Below, piece by piece: positions 27,491 to 35,593 of a stretch of 64,000 nucleotides of DNA. Both the position numbers and the translations under genes were made by a program. The stretch's first letter is position 1. Each line of letters opens with the position of its first letter. The stretch spans positions 1-64,000 of the forward strand of contig JAKQJC010000028.1 in the NCBI GenBank assembly GCA_029561345.1, written 5' to 3'. The notes under the pieces are model-generated. The model was not told the DNA's origin, did not search any database, and worked only from the letters and a program-made list of their open reading frames with translations. This DNA comes from Chloroflexota bacterium (GTDB lineage: Bacteria > Chloroflexota > Anaerolineae > Anaerolineales > Anaerolineaceae).

Positions 27491-30001
27491 ATGAAGCAGA
27501 AACCCTGTTCCACCTTGCGCAACAAAAGTATGCTGAATCGCCGGCGAACCCACCGCCTGGAAAAGGCAGTTTTTGCCATTTCAAAATCAGCCAACCAGGC
27601 AGGGGATTTAAACCAGCTTTACCGGGAAATTCATGCCGTTTTGGGAACCCTGATGCCGGCGCAAAATTTTTTCATTTGCCTTTACCACCCTGAGACCGAT
27701 GAAATTTCCTTTCCATATTTTGTGGATCAATTTGATGAGACGCCGCCGCGCATGCGCCTGGGTAACACACTGACCGGTTATGTTATTCGCACCGGCAGGC
27801 CTCTGCTGGTGGATGAAGAGGGATTCCGGAGATTGGTTGAAAAAGGGGAGGTTGATTCCCGCGGCGCAGACAGCATTGACTGGCTGGGAACGCCTCTGAT
27901 TGTTGAGGGAAGGCCCATTGGGGCGTTGGTGGTGCAGAGCTATACGGCCGGGCTGCGCTATACCCGGCGGGAAGAAGAAATTCTCACTTTCATGTCTTCG
28001 CAGGTGGCAATGGCCATTCAAACCCGGCAGGGTGAGGCCCGTTACCGGGCGATTGTTGAGGATGATACTGATATCATTGTGCGATACCTTCCGGACGGCA
28101 GGTTGAGCTTTGCCAATCGTGCATTGTGCGCGTTCTTAAACCTTCCGCGTGAGGAATTATTGGGCCTTTCCCTGACCGACCTGTTCCCGGCGGGTTCGGG
28201 TTTCAGCCTGGGGGAAAAAACGGATGGATTGACACCCGAAAACCCCACCCGCAGCCTTGAGGTGCAGTGGGAAATGGAGGGTCAAACGAGGTGGCTGGCA
28301 TGGATTGAGCGCGCTCTGTTTGATGATAACGGCTTGCTGGTTGAATTTCAGGGCGTGGGACGGGATATTACTGAGCAAAAACTGCGCCAGTATGAGACTG
28401 AATCCATCCTTGAATTAAACACAGCCCTGCGCCGTACCCACAACTACAGCCAAATGACCGGCGTGGTGGTCAGCCACCTGGCAAAACTGCTGAACGCCGA
28501 CCAGGTGGCGCTGGTCCGGTTTCAGCCGGCGGTAGGCAAACTGGTGGTTGAAGCAGCCTTGCCCCAATGCCGCGCATCCATGGAAAATTTCATCCTGGAA
28601 GCGCCTGCGCTGACGCATGAAATAATATTAAAAAGCCGCCCTGTGATGATCTGCCAGAATGACCTACACCCGGCGATAAAAGGTTTGCTGGAAGACCGCC
28701 AGGCGCTGTATGGTTTGGCCCTGGTTGCCCAGGGATTTCCGGTCGGGGCCATCTGGATTGGCCGTGCTGAAGCCTTCAGCGAAACAGAAATCCAGCTGCT
28801 GGATGCACAAGTGGAAATTATTGCCAATGCACTGCATCGGGTGACTCTTTCAGAGCAGACTCAGGCGCGCCTGCGCCGGCTGGCTGCACTGAGGAATATT
28901 GATATGGCCATCTCTGAAAGCATGGATCTCAGCGTCACCCTGGATATTCTCACCGATCAGATTATCAGCCAGCTGAAGTTTGACGCAGTCAGCCTGATGG
29001 TTTACAATCCACACACCCAGTTGCTGGAAGCCAGCTCAGAAAGCGGGTTTTCCATGGCGCGCCGCCGCAGCAAGGCGCGCCTGCGCATGGGAGAAAGCCA
29101 TGCCGGCAAAGTGGCGCTGGAACGCAAAGTTGAGATCATTACCAACCTGGATGAACTGGATGACGCTCTGACGCGGGGACTGCGTGAGATTGGGCAAACC
29201 TTTAAGACCTTTATTGGTTTGCCGCTGGTGGCCAAAGGGCAGGTCAAAGGGGTGTTGGAATTATTTCAGCGGGAAAAATTGAGCGTGGATGCAGAATGGC
29301 TCGATTTTTTGCAGTCATTGGCCAGTAAAATTGCCATTGTCATGGACACGGCTGAGACCTTTGAAAGTCTGCAAAAAAACAGCACGGATATGCACATTGC
29401 CACCAACGGCATTATCGAAAGCTGGTCTCAAATGGTGGAAACCCGCGACGGCCACCCCAGGGAGCAGATGGATAAAATGCTGGATGCCACCCTGGGTCTG
29501 GCGCAGATCATTGGCATGGCCAGCAGTGAAATGGAACACCTGCGCCAGGGTGTTCTGCTGCATGATATTGGGTTGATGAGCGTTCCTGATTCCATACTTC
29601 TCAAGCCAGGTCCGCTGATCGAGGAGGAATGGGATGTGATACGGCAGCACCCGGTCCATGCTTATCAGCTTCTTTCGCCGATTCTAAGGCTGCGCCGGGC
29701 ATTGGATATTCCTTACTGCCATCACGAACATTGGGATGGGCTGGGCTACCCGCGCGGACTAAAAGGAATGCATATTCCCCTGGCCGCGCGCCTTTTTGCG
29801 GTGGTGGATACCTGGTTTGCCCTGACCAGCCCGCGTCCCTTTCGCTCAGCCTGGCCGGTTTCGGCGGTGCGGCAATATATTGCCGAGCAGGCTGGCCAGC
29901 AATTTGATCCGGTATTGGCGCGCAATTTTCTAGATTATGAACAAAACGGTTTTAAAGCCGGCGGGCTGATGCTTTCGCGGGCGCCTGAAGTGGGCGATTG
30001 A
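27491..30001 (+). CDS. GAF/PAS sensor with HD-GYP phosphodiesterase domain
   Basis: 836 residues, no membrane segment. Order: GAF (about 25-175), PAS (178-300), GAF (305-455), GAF (465-615), HD-GYP (640-820). The output domain has LLHDIG, the HP motif and HHEHWDGLGYPRGLKG, so the double histidine and GYP signature for cyclic-di-GMP hydrolysis are present. Two departures from consensus: the lysine of HDIGK is leucine (HDIGL), and the usual DALTS is FALTS. Activity may therefore be altered. AAAGG lies upstream of the ATG at 27491; a TTG one codon earlier is possible. Confidence 0.92.
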   Translation: MKQKPCSTLRNKSMLNRRRTHRLEKAVFAISKSANQAGDLNQLYREIHAVLGTLMPAQNFFICLYHPETDEISFPYFVDQFDETPPRMRLGNTLTGYVIRTGRPLLVDEEGFRRLVEKGEVDSRGADSIDWLGTPLIVEGRPIGALVVQSYTAGLRYTRREEEILTFMSSQVAMAIQTRQGEARYRAIVEDDTDIIVRYLPDGRLSFANRALCAFLNLPREELLGLSLTDLFPAGSGFSLGEKTDGLTPENPTRSLEVQWEMEGQTRWLAWIERALFDDNGLLVEFQGVGRDITEQKLRQYETESILELNTALRRTHNYSQMTGVVVSHLAKLLNADQVALVRFQPAVGKLVVEAALPQCRASMENFILEAPALTHEIILKSRPVMICQNDLHPAIKGLLEDRQALYGLALVAQGFPVGAIWIGRAEAFSETEIQLLDAQVEIIANALHRVTLSEQTQARLRRLAALRNIDMAISESMDLSVTLDILTDQIISQLKFDAVSLMVYNPHTQLLEASSESGFSMARRRSKARLRMGESHAGKVALERKVEIITNLDELDDALTRGLREIGQTFKTFIGLPLVAKGQVKGVLELFQREKLSVDAEWLDFLQSLASKIAIVMDTAETFESLQKNSTDMHIATNGIIESWSQMVETRDGHPREQMDKMLDATLGLAQIIGMASSEMEHLRQGVLLHDIGLMSVPDSILLKPGPLIEEEWDVIRQHPVHAYQLLSPILRLRRALDIPYCHHEHWDGLGYPRGLKGMHIPLAARLFAVVDTWFALTSPRPFRSAWPVSAVRQYIAEQAGQQFDPVLARNFLDYEQNGFKAGGLMLSRAPEVGD

Positions 30002-30015
30002 CCCGGCTGGTCAGT

Positions 30016-31518
30016 TTATTGGACCCAAATGAGGGCTGGATAATCGCCGGTTTGCAGTTCAGTGGATAGGACCTGGGAATTCAGAGCAGGGAAGCGGGTG
30101 ATATTCAGGGTGCCTTCACTGAGGAAAAACCAGCTTAATCCGTCCTTGTTCCACAGCACGGCGTCAATGGGCTGTTTAGTGATGTGCTGGATAAAGGTGC
30201 CTGAAACCTGATACAGGCGAAGCCCAGGCTGGAGGTCTTTCTTGCCGCCCCAGCAAATCAACCAGTTGTGGGGGGGTGAAAATTCGCAGTGATCTTCCAT
30301 TTCCATCATAAATATATCCCCATCCAATTCAACCCAGATGGTGCCGGTGCTGTTGCGAGCTCTGAATACCTGGCCTTCCGCGTCCCAGCGCAAGCTGCGC
30401 CACCAGCCGCCTGCCAGCAGGCGCGGCTCGCCGCCGCCGGGCGGCATCAGGTAAAGGCCGCTGAGGGAGCCTGAAAGCTGCACATAGAGGAGGGTCTGAC
30501 TTTGCGGGTCAATCACCACCTCCTCAAAGGGTCCTGCCAGGCGTTCACGGGCATCCGGGCGGTCAAGGCGAACCTCGCGCAGGCTGAATAAGTTTTCCGC
30601 GCCTTCTGAGCAGGTGAGCAGGGTATTATTGTTCAACCAGGCCAGGAAATGTTCCGCCTGGCTGTTTTCTGGCGGGGTATACAGTCGGCGAGCCTCTTTG
30701 GAGTAAATGCTGAAAGCCCACACTTCACGAATTTGCCAGCGGCCATTCGTTTGTTCCATTTCGCTGGTCACCACCCACTGCCCATCCGGCGACCAGATGG
30801 GCGCTGAAACTTCGTAAGGTCCGGTGGTAAGGCGAAGGATTTCCTTTGTGCGCCGGTCATAAATATAGAGATCCGTGGAAAGGCCGTCCTGTGCGCCGAT
30901 GAAAGCCAGTTTTTGCCCGTTGGGCGACCAGCTGACGGCGCCGGGTTGTTCCAGGGCGGCCAGGGTATCGCTGATGGTTTCAGGCTGGGTGGCCAGCTTC
31001 TGCAAGCGCGGGCCCAACAAATCAGCCACGGGTGAAAGGGTCAGGCCGGGCAATGACAGCAGCGACAGGGTGTAGGTCAGGGGCGCATCCGATTTTGTTC
31101 GCAGCGCCATGATGGACCCAACGGCAGGCTGGCTGCCCGGCAGGCTTCCAGGCAGCAGGCGCCCTGGAAGGGCAGCGGTGTTGAAGGCATCGGCCTGGGG
31201 ATTAAACAGCCAGAGGGCTGACCCGAATCCGGCAGAAACCAGCGCCCATGGGCCGCTGTCGAGCCGCGACGGGGTGGGGGTGAGGGTTGGCGGCACTGGG
31301 GTGGGGGTGGATGTGGGCGGCAGGGTGGGCGCAGCGGCGGCGGTTTGTTGAATGGACAGATTAATGGCTTCGGCCGTCTGGCTTTGTGCCACCACGGTGG
31401 AGGTCAGCGACCATGAGGCCGGGGTTGGGGCGCCGGAAAGGGTGCAGGACAGTGCGGTCAACCCCAGCAGGCAGAACCAGAAGGCTGCCGGGCGTAAAAG
31501 AAGATGTTTTTTTGTCAT
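30016..31518 (-). CDS. Lipoprotein with TolB-like beta-propeller repeats
   Basis: 500 residues. A signal peptide ends in the lipobox LTALSC (Cys about residue 25). A Pro/Thr-rich stalk (PTLPPTSTPTPVPPT) follows. The rest contains WD40/PD40-like blades, e.g. AVSWSPNGQKLAFIGAQDGLSTDLYIYD and APIWSPDGQWVVTSE, as in TolB and DPP-IV N-terminal propellers. It is probably a membrane-anchored extracytoplasmic binding protein. It is the last gene of a three-gene leftward operon, 9 bases after the XPB-like gene. Confidence 0.8.
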   Translation of the reverse strand: MTKKHLLLRPAAFWFCLLGLTALSCTLSGAPTPASWSLTSTVVAQSQTAEAINLSIQQTAAAAPTLPPTSTPTPVPPTLTPTPSRLDSGPWALVSAGFGSALWLFNPQADAFNTAALPGRLLPGSLPGSQPAVGSIMALRTKSDAPLTYTLSLLSLPGLTLSPVADLLGPRLQKLATQPETISDTLAALEQPGAVSWSPNGQKLAFIGAQDGLSTDLYIYDRRTKEILRLTTGPYEVSAPIWSPDGQWVVTSEMEQTNGRWQIREVWAFSIYSKEARRLYTPPENSQAEHFLAWLNNNTLLTCSEGAENLFSLREVRLDRPDARERLAGPFEEVVIDPQSQTLLYVQLSGSLSGLYLMPPGGGEPRLLAGGWWRSLRWDAEGQVFRARNSTGTIWVELDGDIFMMEMEDHCEFSPPHNWLICWGGKKDLQPGLRLYQVSGTFIQHITKQPIDAVLWNKDGLSWFFLSEGTLNITRFPALNSQVLSTELQTGDYPALIWVQ

Positions 31519-31527
31519 GAAGCATTA

Positions 31528-33156
31528 TCAATTATCAAAACGGACCTCAGCCAGGTAGCCTGATTCAAGCAGGGCAGCCGTGAGTTTTTCAATTGATTGT
31601 GGCTTGACCATCACGCAGGTCTGGTTGAGGGGATCTCCCAGAAAGCGCCCGGCGGGTCCTTCGCGCAGGGCATTGAGAATTTCCGGGGAGGTGGTGCGTA
31701 AAATATACACTCGATCAAAGACGGCCTGGGTGCCTTTTTGTTCCCATTGTTTGATGCCTTTCAGCAATTTGACGGGCAGGCCGCCTTCGGCATGTTTGCG
31801 CAGCAGGGTAATGAAATGATCCACGCGCAGGCTTTGCTGGTCGCGGGCGCGTTCCAGAGATTGGGTGGTGAGGCGGAAGCGGATTTCACCGTCCTTTTCA
31901 CCTTCCCACTGGCAAAAGCGGGCCACCTGGTAACGCACAGCGCGCGGGGTGAGGGCCGTCAGGCGGATGCGGCCGTCGGAATGGATATGGACGGAGGCAG
32001 TTTCAACGGCCAGACCTTCGGGCGGCCGCCCGGCCAGCATGTCGGCGGCCCAGGCAGAAAGACGGAAGGCGCTGGGGGGCTGATCGGGGCCAGGGCGGCA
32101 AAGATCCACCAATCCCAGAGCAGGCATAAGCGTGGTAATGATGAAACGCATCAAAGCACCATCCACCTCATCCCAATGCGCCAGGCCATTGAGCGGGGCA
32201 TCGTCGCTGGCGCGGCGAATGAGCCATGAATCATAATCGCCGGCAGGGCGTTGAAAGTCGGGGGCATGCTGCCGGATGCTGGAAATGAAAGCCTCCAGGC
32301 TCCACCAGACCCCGCCGGGCAGGGCTGCCAGCCAATCGAGCAAAATTTGGCGGGTTTGCAGCGGGTTGTTTTGCCAGGCGCCCTGGCAGATGAGGCCGGG
32401 CATGAGGCGCAGTTCATTGAAGATTTCAGAGCGCACCCAGGCCTGCACCAGGCTGAGGAGAGCCTGGCTGCGTGGGGCCTCAAGATGCTTTCCGGCTGGC
32501 TCAGGAATCACCACGCCCGCGCCTGCGGTGAGGCCGGCGGCCGAGAGCAGTTCGAGGAGCAGGGGCGGGGGCAAACGCCAGTTGAGTGTGGAATCCCAGT
32601 TGGGGAGGTTCAGACGCAGGGCGGCCAGCAGGGTGCAGATTTCGTCCAGAAGCCAATCGCGGGCGGGCTGGGGCAGCGAGGTTTCGAGGGGCGAAGCCGG
32701 CCGGCCGGGAAGCTGGCTGTAAGGTGCTGCCGGCAGCAGGCTGAGAAATTCATCCGGAATGTAGGCAAATTCAACGGGTTCTTCCTCCGTTTTGAGGAAA
32801 GCCCGGCCAATCCAGCCGCGGTACCAGAGGACTTCCACCGGTGAGAGAGGGTTCAGATCAGGGCGCTCACGATCGCGGCGGGCAGGACCCATTTCGCGCA
32901 GGGCGCCGTAGCGGCGGGTGAAAATGGACCAGGGCAGACGCCCTTCACCCGCAGCCAGGTCAAGCAGGGCTCTGTGGGCCTCACCAGGCAGGCTTTCAAG
33001 CATTTCGTTTGCCAGGCCTGGTTCCAGCATGGCCTGAACCAAGGCGCCCAGTGCCGTATAGGCATCAGGGGCATTCAATTCAATGCCCCAGAGATGGGCG
33101 GCCATGCGCAAAAAACCATAGTCGCGCCCCTGAAGGGAGTGCAATAAATCGGGCAT
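31528..33156 (-). CDS. XPB/Ssl2 helicase-associated-domain protein (no helicase)
   Basis: 542 residues, soluble. The C-terminal third (about 360-540) resembles the helicase XPB/Ssl2 N-terminal / Helicase_C_3 domain: VHIHSDGRIRLTALTPRAVRYQVARFCQWE, then RFRLTTQSLERARDQQSLRVDHFITLLRKHAEGGLPVKLLKGIKQWEQKG and a final VYILRTTSPEILNALRE. No Walker motif is present, so it is not itself a helicase. The N-terminal part is helical with winged-helix-like spacing. It starts 3 bases after the GGDEF gene stop, an unusual partner for a diguanylate cyclase. Function is unknown. Confidence 0.7.
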   Translation of the reverse strand: MPDLLHSLQGRDYGFLRMAAHLWGIELNAPDAYTALGALVQAMLEPGLANEMLESLPGEAHRALLDLAAGEGRLPWSIFTRRYGALREMGPARRDRERPDLNPLSPVEVLWYRGWIGRAFLKTEEEPVEFAYIPDEFLSLLPAAPYSQLPGRPASPLETSLPQPARDWLLDEICTLLAALRLNLPNWDSTLNWRLPPPLLLELLSAAGLTAGAGVVIPEPAGKHLEAPRSQALLSLVQAWVRSEIFNELRLMPGLICQGAWQNNPLQTRQILLDWLAALPGGVWWSLEAFISSIRQHAPDFQRPAGDYDSWLIRRASDDAPLNGLAHWDEVDGALMRFIITTLMPALGLVDLCRPGPDQPPSAFRLSAWAADMLAGRPPEGLAVETASVHIHSDGRIRLTALTPRAVRYQVARFCQWEGEKDGEIRFRLTTQSLERARDQQSLRVDHFITLLRKHAEGGLPVKLLKGIKQWEQKGTQAVFDRVYILRTTSPEILNALREGPAGRFLGDPLNQTCVMVKPQSIEKLTAALLESGYLAEVRFDN

Positions 33157-33159
33157 GTG

Positions 33160-35463
33160 TTATTGAAGACGGGCTATCACCACGCAATTGCGCCCCTGAT
33201 CCTTGGCGGCGTAAAGAGCCATATCGGCGGCTTTGCGCAGGACAGCGGTGTTGACGCCGTGCTCAGGGAAGGCAGCCACGCCAAAGGAGGCGGTGACGGA
33301 CGGAATGGGCTGGCCAAGGTGGCTGAGGGCAATGGAACTGATCCCCTGGCGAAGCTGTTCGGCGCGCCGCAGGGTATCGGCCAGGGGTGACTCGGGCAGG
33401 ATGAGGAGAAATTCCTCACCACCGTACCGGCAGGCGATATCTTCGCTGCGCATGTTGTGCAGCAGGTATTCACCCAGCTTTGAAAGCACCACGTCACCCA
33501 CTTCATGCCCATAGGTGTCATTGAAGGTTTTAAAGCGGTCAATATCCACCATGATGAGACTGAGCGGGCGTTGATAGCGCAGCGCGCGGGCCAGTTCCCG
33601 GTCGAGGGTTTCTTCCATGTAACGCCGGTTGAATAGATTGGTGAGGGGGTCGCGAATGGATTGCTGGCGCAGGTTCTCACGCAGCTGGGTGTTGGTGACG
33701 GCCAGGGCCAGGCGTTCAGACACGGTCTGGGCAAGCTGAATCCAGCGCGATTTCAGACTTAAATCTCCGGTCTGGCGGAAGGCAAAGGGATCGTTGATTT
33801 CGCCTGAAATGTGAAACAGGCCGATGTTTTCGCTTTGCACCTTCATGGGCAGGCACAGGGATGGATGGGCATGCGCGTGGGGGCAGGAAACCGCGCCATC
33901 TTTGGCCACCAGATGGAGGTGCCCGCGGCGCAGTCCCCAGCAATCATTCATCGTAAAGGTTCTTTCGCTGGAGCGCTTGCCGTCGCCCCAGGCGACCACG
34001 CTTTCATAGAGCCGGCTGAGAGGGTTGTAGATGTAAAGATTGCCATCCTGGTTGGGAAAGAGGCTGGGGCCGTATTTGGCAACCAGGTCATAGATATCCT
34101 GGATGGAGCGGCAGCTTTGGAGCATATCGCCCATTTCATTTAGCATGCGGCTTTCACGGTTGCGAATTTCCAGCTCTTCAATGCGCAGGGTGAGCTGCTG
34201 CATGGCATCCTGGAGGGCCAGATCCGCTTTTTTGCGGTCAGATATATCCAGACACTGGGTCACCGTCCAGCTTTGACCGGTTACATCAACGATGACAGCC
34301 GAGCTGACCTCGACCGGTCGCAGGAGGCCGGAGTGGGTGACAATGTTGAGTTCATAGCGCGGCGTGACCGGCTCATGTTTTTGGCGGCGAAGATAGTGAT
34401 CAACAGCGATTTTTTTTGAGGGCTCATCCAGGTAATCGCGAAAATCCTGGTTGAGCAGGCTTTCCGCGGTCTGGTCCATGATGCGCGCCATTTCCGGGTT
34501 GACATAGGTGACGATAAATTGATCATTGATGATGATGATGCCGTCATGCGAATTCTGCACCACCAGGCGAAAGCGTTCTTCGCTTTCGCGCAAAGCCACC
34601 TCGGCTTCTTTGCGGGCAATCGCCATGCCCACCTGCACAGACACAAAGGTGAGCAGTTCCATGTCGTGCGGGGTGTAATGGCCGGAGTCATCATAAATTT
34701 GCACGGCCAGAACCCCAATGATTTTCCCTTTTTCATCGCGCAGGGGGGCGCCCAGCCACTCCTCGGGCAGGGTGCCGACCAGTTCAATTTCTCCAGAAGC
34801 AATGAGATCAAGGTAATGCTGGCGGGTCAGGAGGATGGTTTGCCCTTTGCGGATGACATAAGGCGTGGCACCGTTTTCCAGGGGCTCAGGCGTGTCATAA
34901 GTGGAAGGTGGAGCCGGGTCGAATTCATCCACATAATATGGGAAACGCACGGTTTGATTTTCCATATTGTAGAGGCCAATAAAAAAATTTCTGGCAGGCA
35001 GCAGTTCACCGACGATCTGGTGGATTTTAGCGTACAGGTCATAGAGATTATGTGTTGAGAAAACCGCCTCGGAAATCTGATAAATGGCGGTTTGGGTGCG
35101 GGCCATTTCGTTGGACGACCGGCGGTAGGTCATATCGCGCAGTTGAACCACCGTGATGCGGTTGGGGGGCAGGGGGAAGAAAGCCAGGTTGGCCTCGACG
35201 GGAAGGCGGGTGCCGTCGTGAGTGATCATGCCAGTTTCGAAGAAATCGGGTGAATAGCCGTTTTTCTCGTATTCAAAGATTTTACGAGCCACTGTTTTCT
35301 GGCCGTCTTCATCCAGAAAATGAGTAAAAGGCTGGCCAATGACTTCTTCAGAATGATATCCCCATGATCTGATAATTGAGCCCGATACATAGAGGATTTT
35401 ATTCTGATGGTCAATGACAGCTACACCGTCAATATAATCTTCACCGGGCAGAGAAGCACTCAT
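33160..35463 (-). CDS. Diguanylate cyclase with PAS and GAF domains
   Basis: 767 residues, cytoplasmic. Order: PAS (about 10-115), GAF (125-285), PAS (290-410), GAF-like (430-590), GGDEF (595-765). The active-site loop is RYGGEEF, and an autoinhibitory I-site RSED lies five residues before it. DPLTNLFNRRYMEE and MVDIDRFKTFNDTYGH are the conserved N-terminal GGDEF motifs. It should make cyclic-di-GMP with product feedback. It leads a three-gene operon. TTGCAC, 17 bases, CATAAT and then 6 bases to the ATG, with no Shine-Dalgarno site, predict leaderless mRNA. Confidence 0.94.
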   Translation of the reverse strand: MSASLPGEDYIDGVAVIDHQNKILYVSGSIIRSWGYHSEEVIGQPFTHFLDEDGQKTVARKIFEYEKNGYSPDFFETGMITHDGTRLPVEANLAFFPLPPNRITVVQLRDMTYRRSSNEMARTQTAIYQISEAVFSTHNLYDLYAKIHQIVGELLPARNFFIGLYNMENQTVRFPYYVDEFDPAPPSTYDTPEPLENGATPYVIRKGQTILLTRQHYLDLIASGEIELVGTLPEEWLGAPLRDEKGKIIGVLAVQIYDDSGHYTPHDMELLTFVSVQVGMAIARKEAEVALRESEERFRLVVQNSHDGIIIINDQFIVTYVNPEMARIMDQTAESLLNQDFRDYLDEPSKKIAVDHYLRRQKHEPVTPRYELNIVTHSGLLRPVEVSSAVIVDVTGQSWTVTQCLDISDRKKADLALQDAMQQLTLRIEELEIRNRESRMLNEMGDMLQSCRSIQDIYDLVAKYGPSLFPNQDGNLYIYNPLSRLYESVVAWGDGKRSSERTFTMNDCWGLRRGHLHLVAKDGAVSCPHAHAHPSLCLPMKVQSENIGLFHISGEINDPFAFRQTGDLSLKSRWIQLAQTVSERLALAVTNTQLRENLRQQSIRDPLTNLFNRRYMEETLDRELARALRYQRPLSLIMVDIDRFKTFNDTYGHEVGDVVLSKLGEYLLHNMRSEDIACRYGGEEFLLILPESPLADTLRRAEQLRQGISSIALSHLGQPIPSVTASFGVAAFPEHGVNTAVLRKAADMALYAAKDQGRNCVVIARLQ

Positions 35464-35469
35464 GCCCTA

Positions 35470-35498
35470 ATTATGACGCAATTATGCACCCAGTGCAA
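35470..35498 (-). promoter_or_regulatory. Promoter of the GGDEF operon (leaderless)
   Basis: Leftward TTGCAC (35498-35493), 17-base spacer, CATAAT (35475-35470), 6 bases, ATG at 35463. Confidence 0.65.
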
Positions 35499-35534
35499 GG
35501 GAATCATGCTTTTTCACCAGGGGGGATGAAATAA

Positions 35535-35570
35535 CAGCCTGCCCGGAGCAGCGACGCTGCGGGCAGGCTG
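35535..35570 (-). terminator. Terminator of the GH3 gene
   Basis: A long hairpin with arms CAGCCTGCCCG and CGGGCAGGCTG enclosing a second small palindrome (GCAGCG/CGCTGC), 24 bases after the GH3 stop, followed leftward by TTATTTC. Confidence 0.7.
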
Positions 35571-35593
35571 GAATCGGATGATGAAATGGGGGG

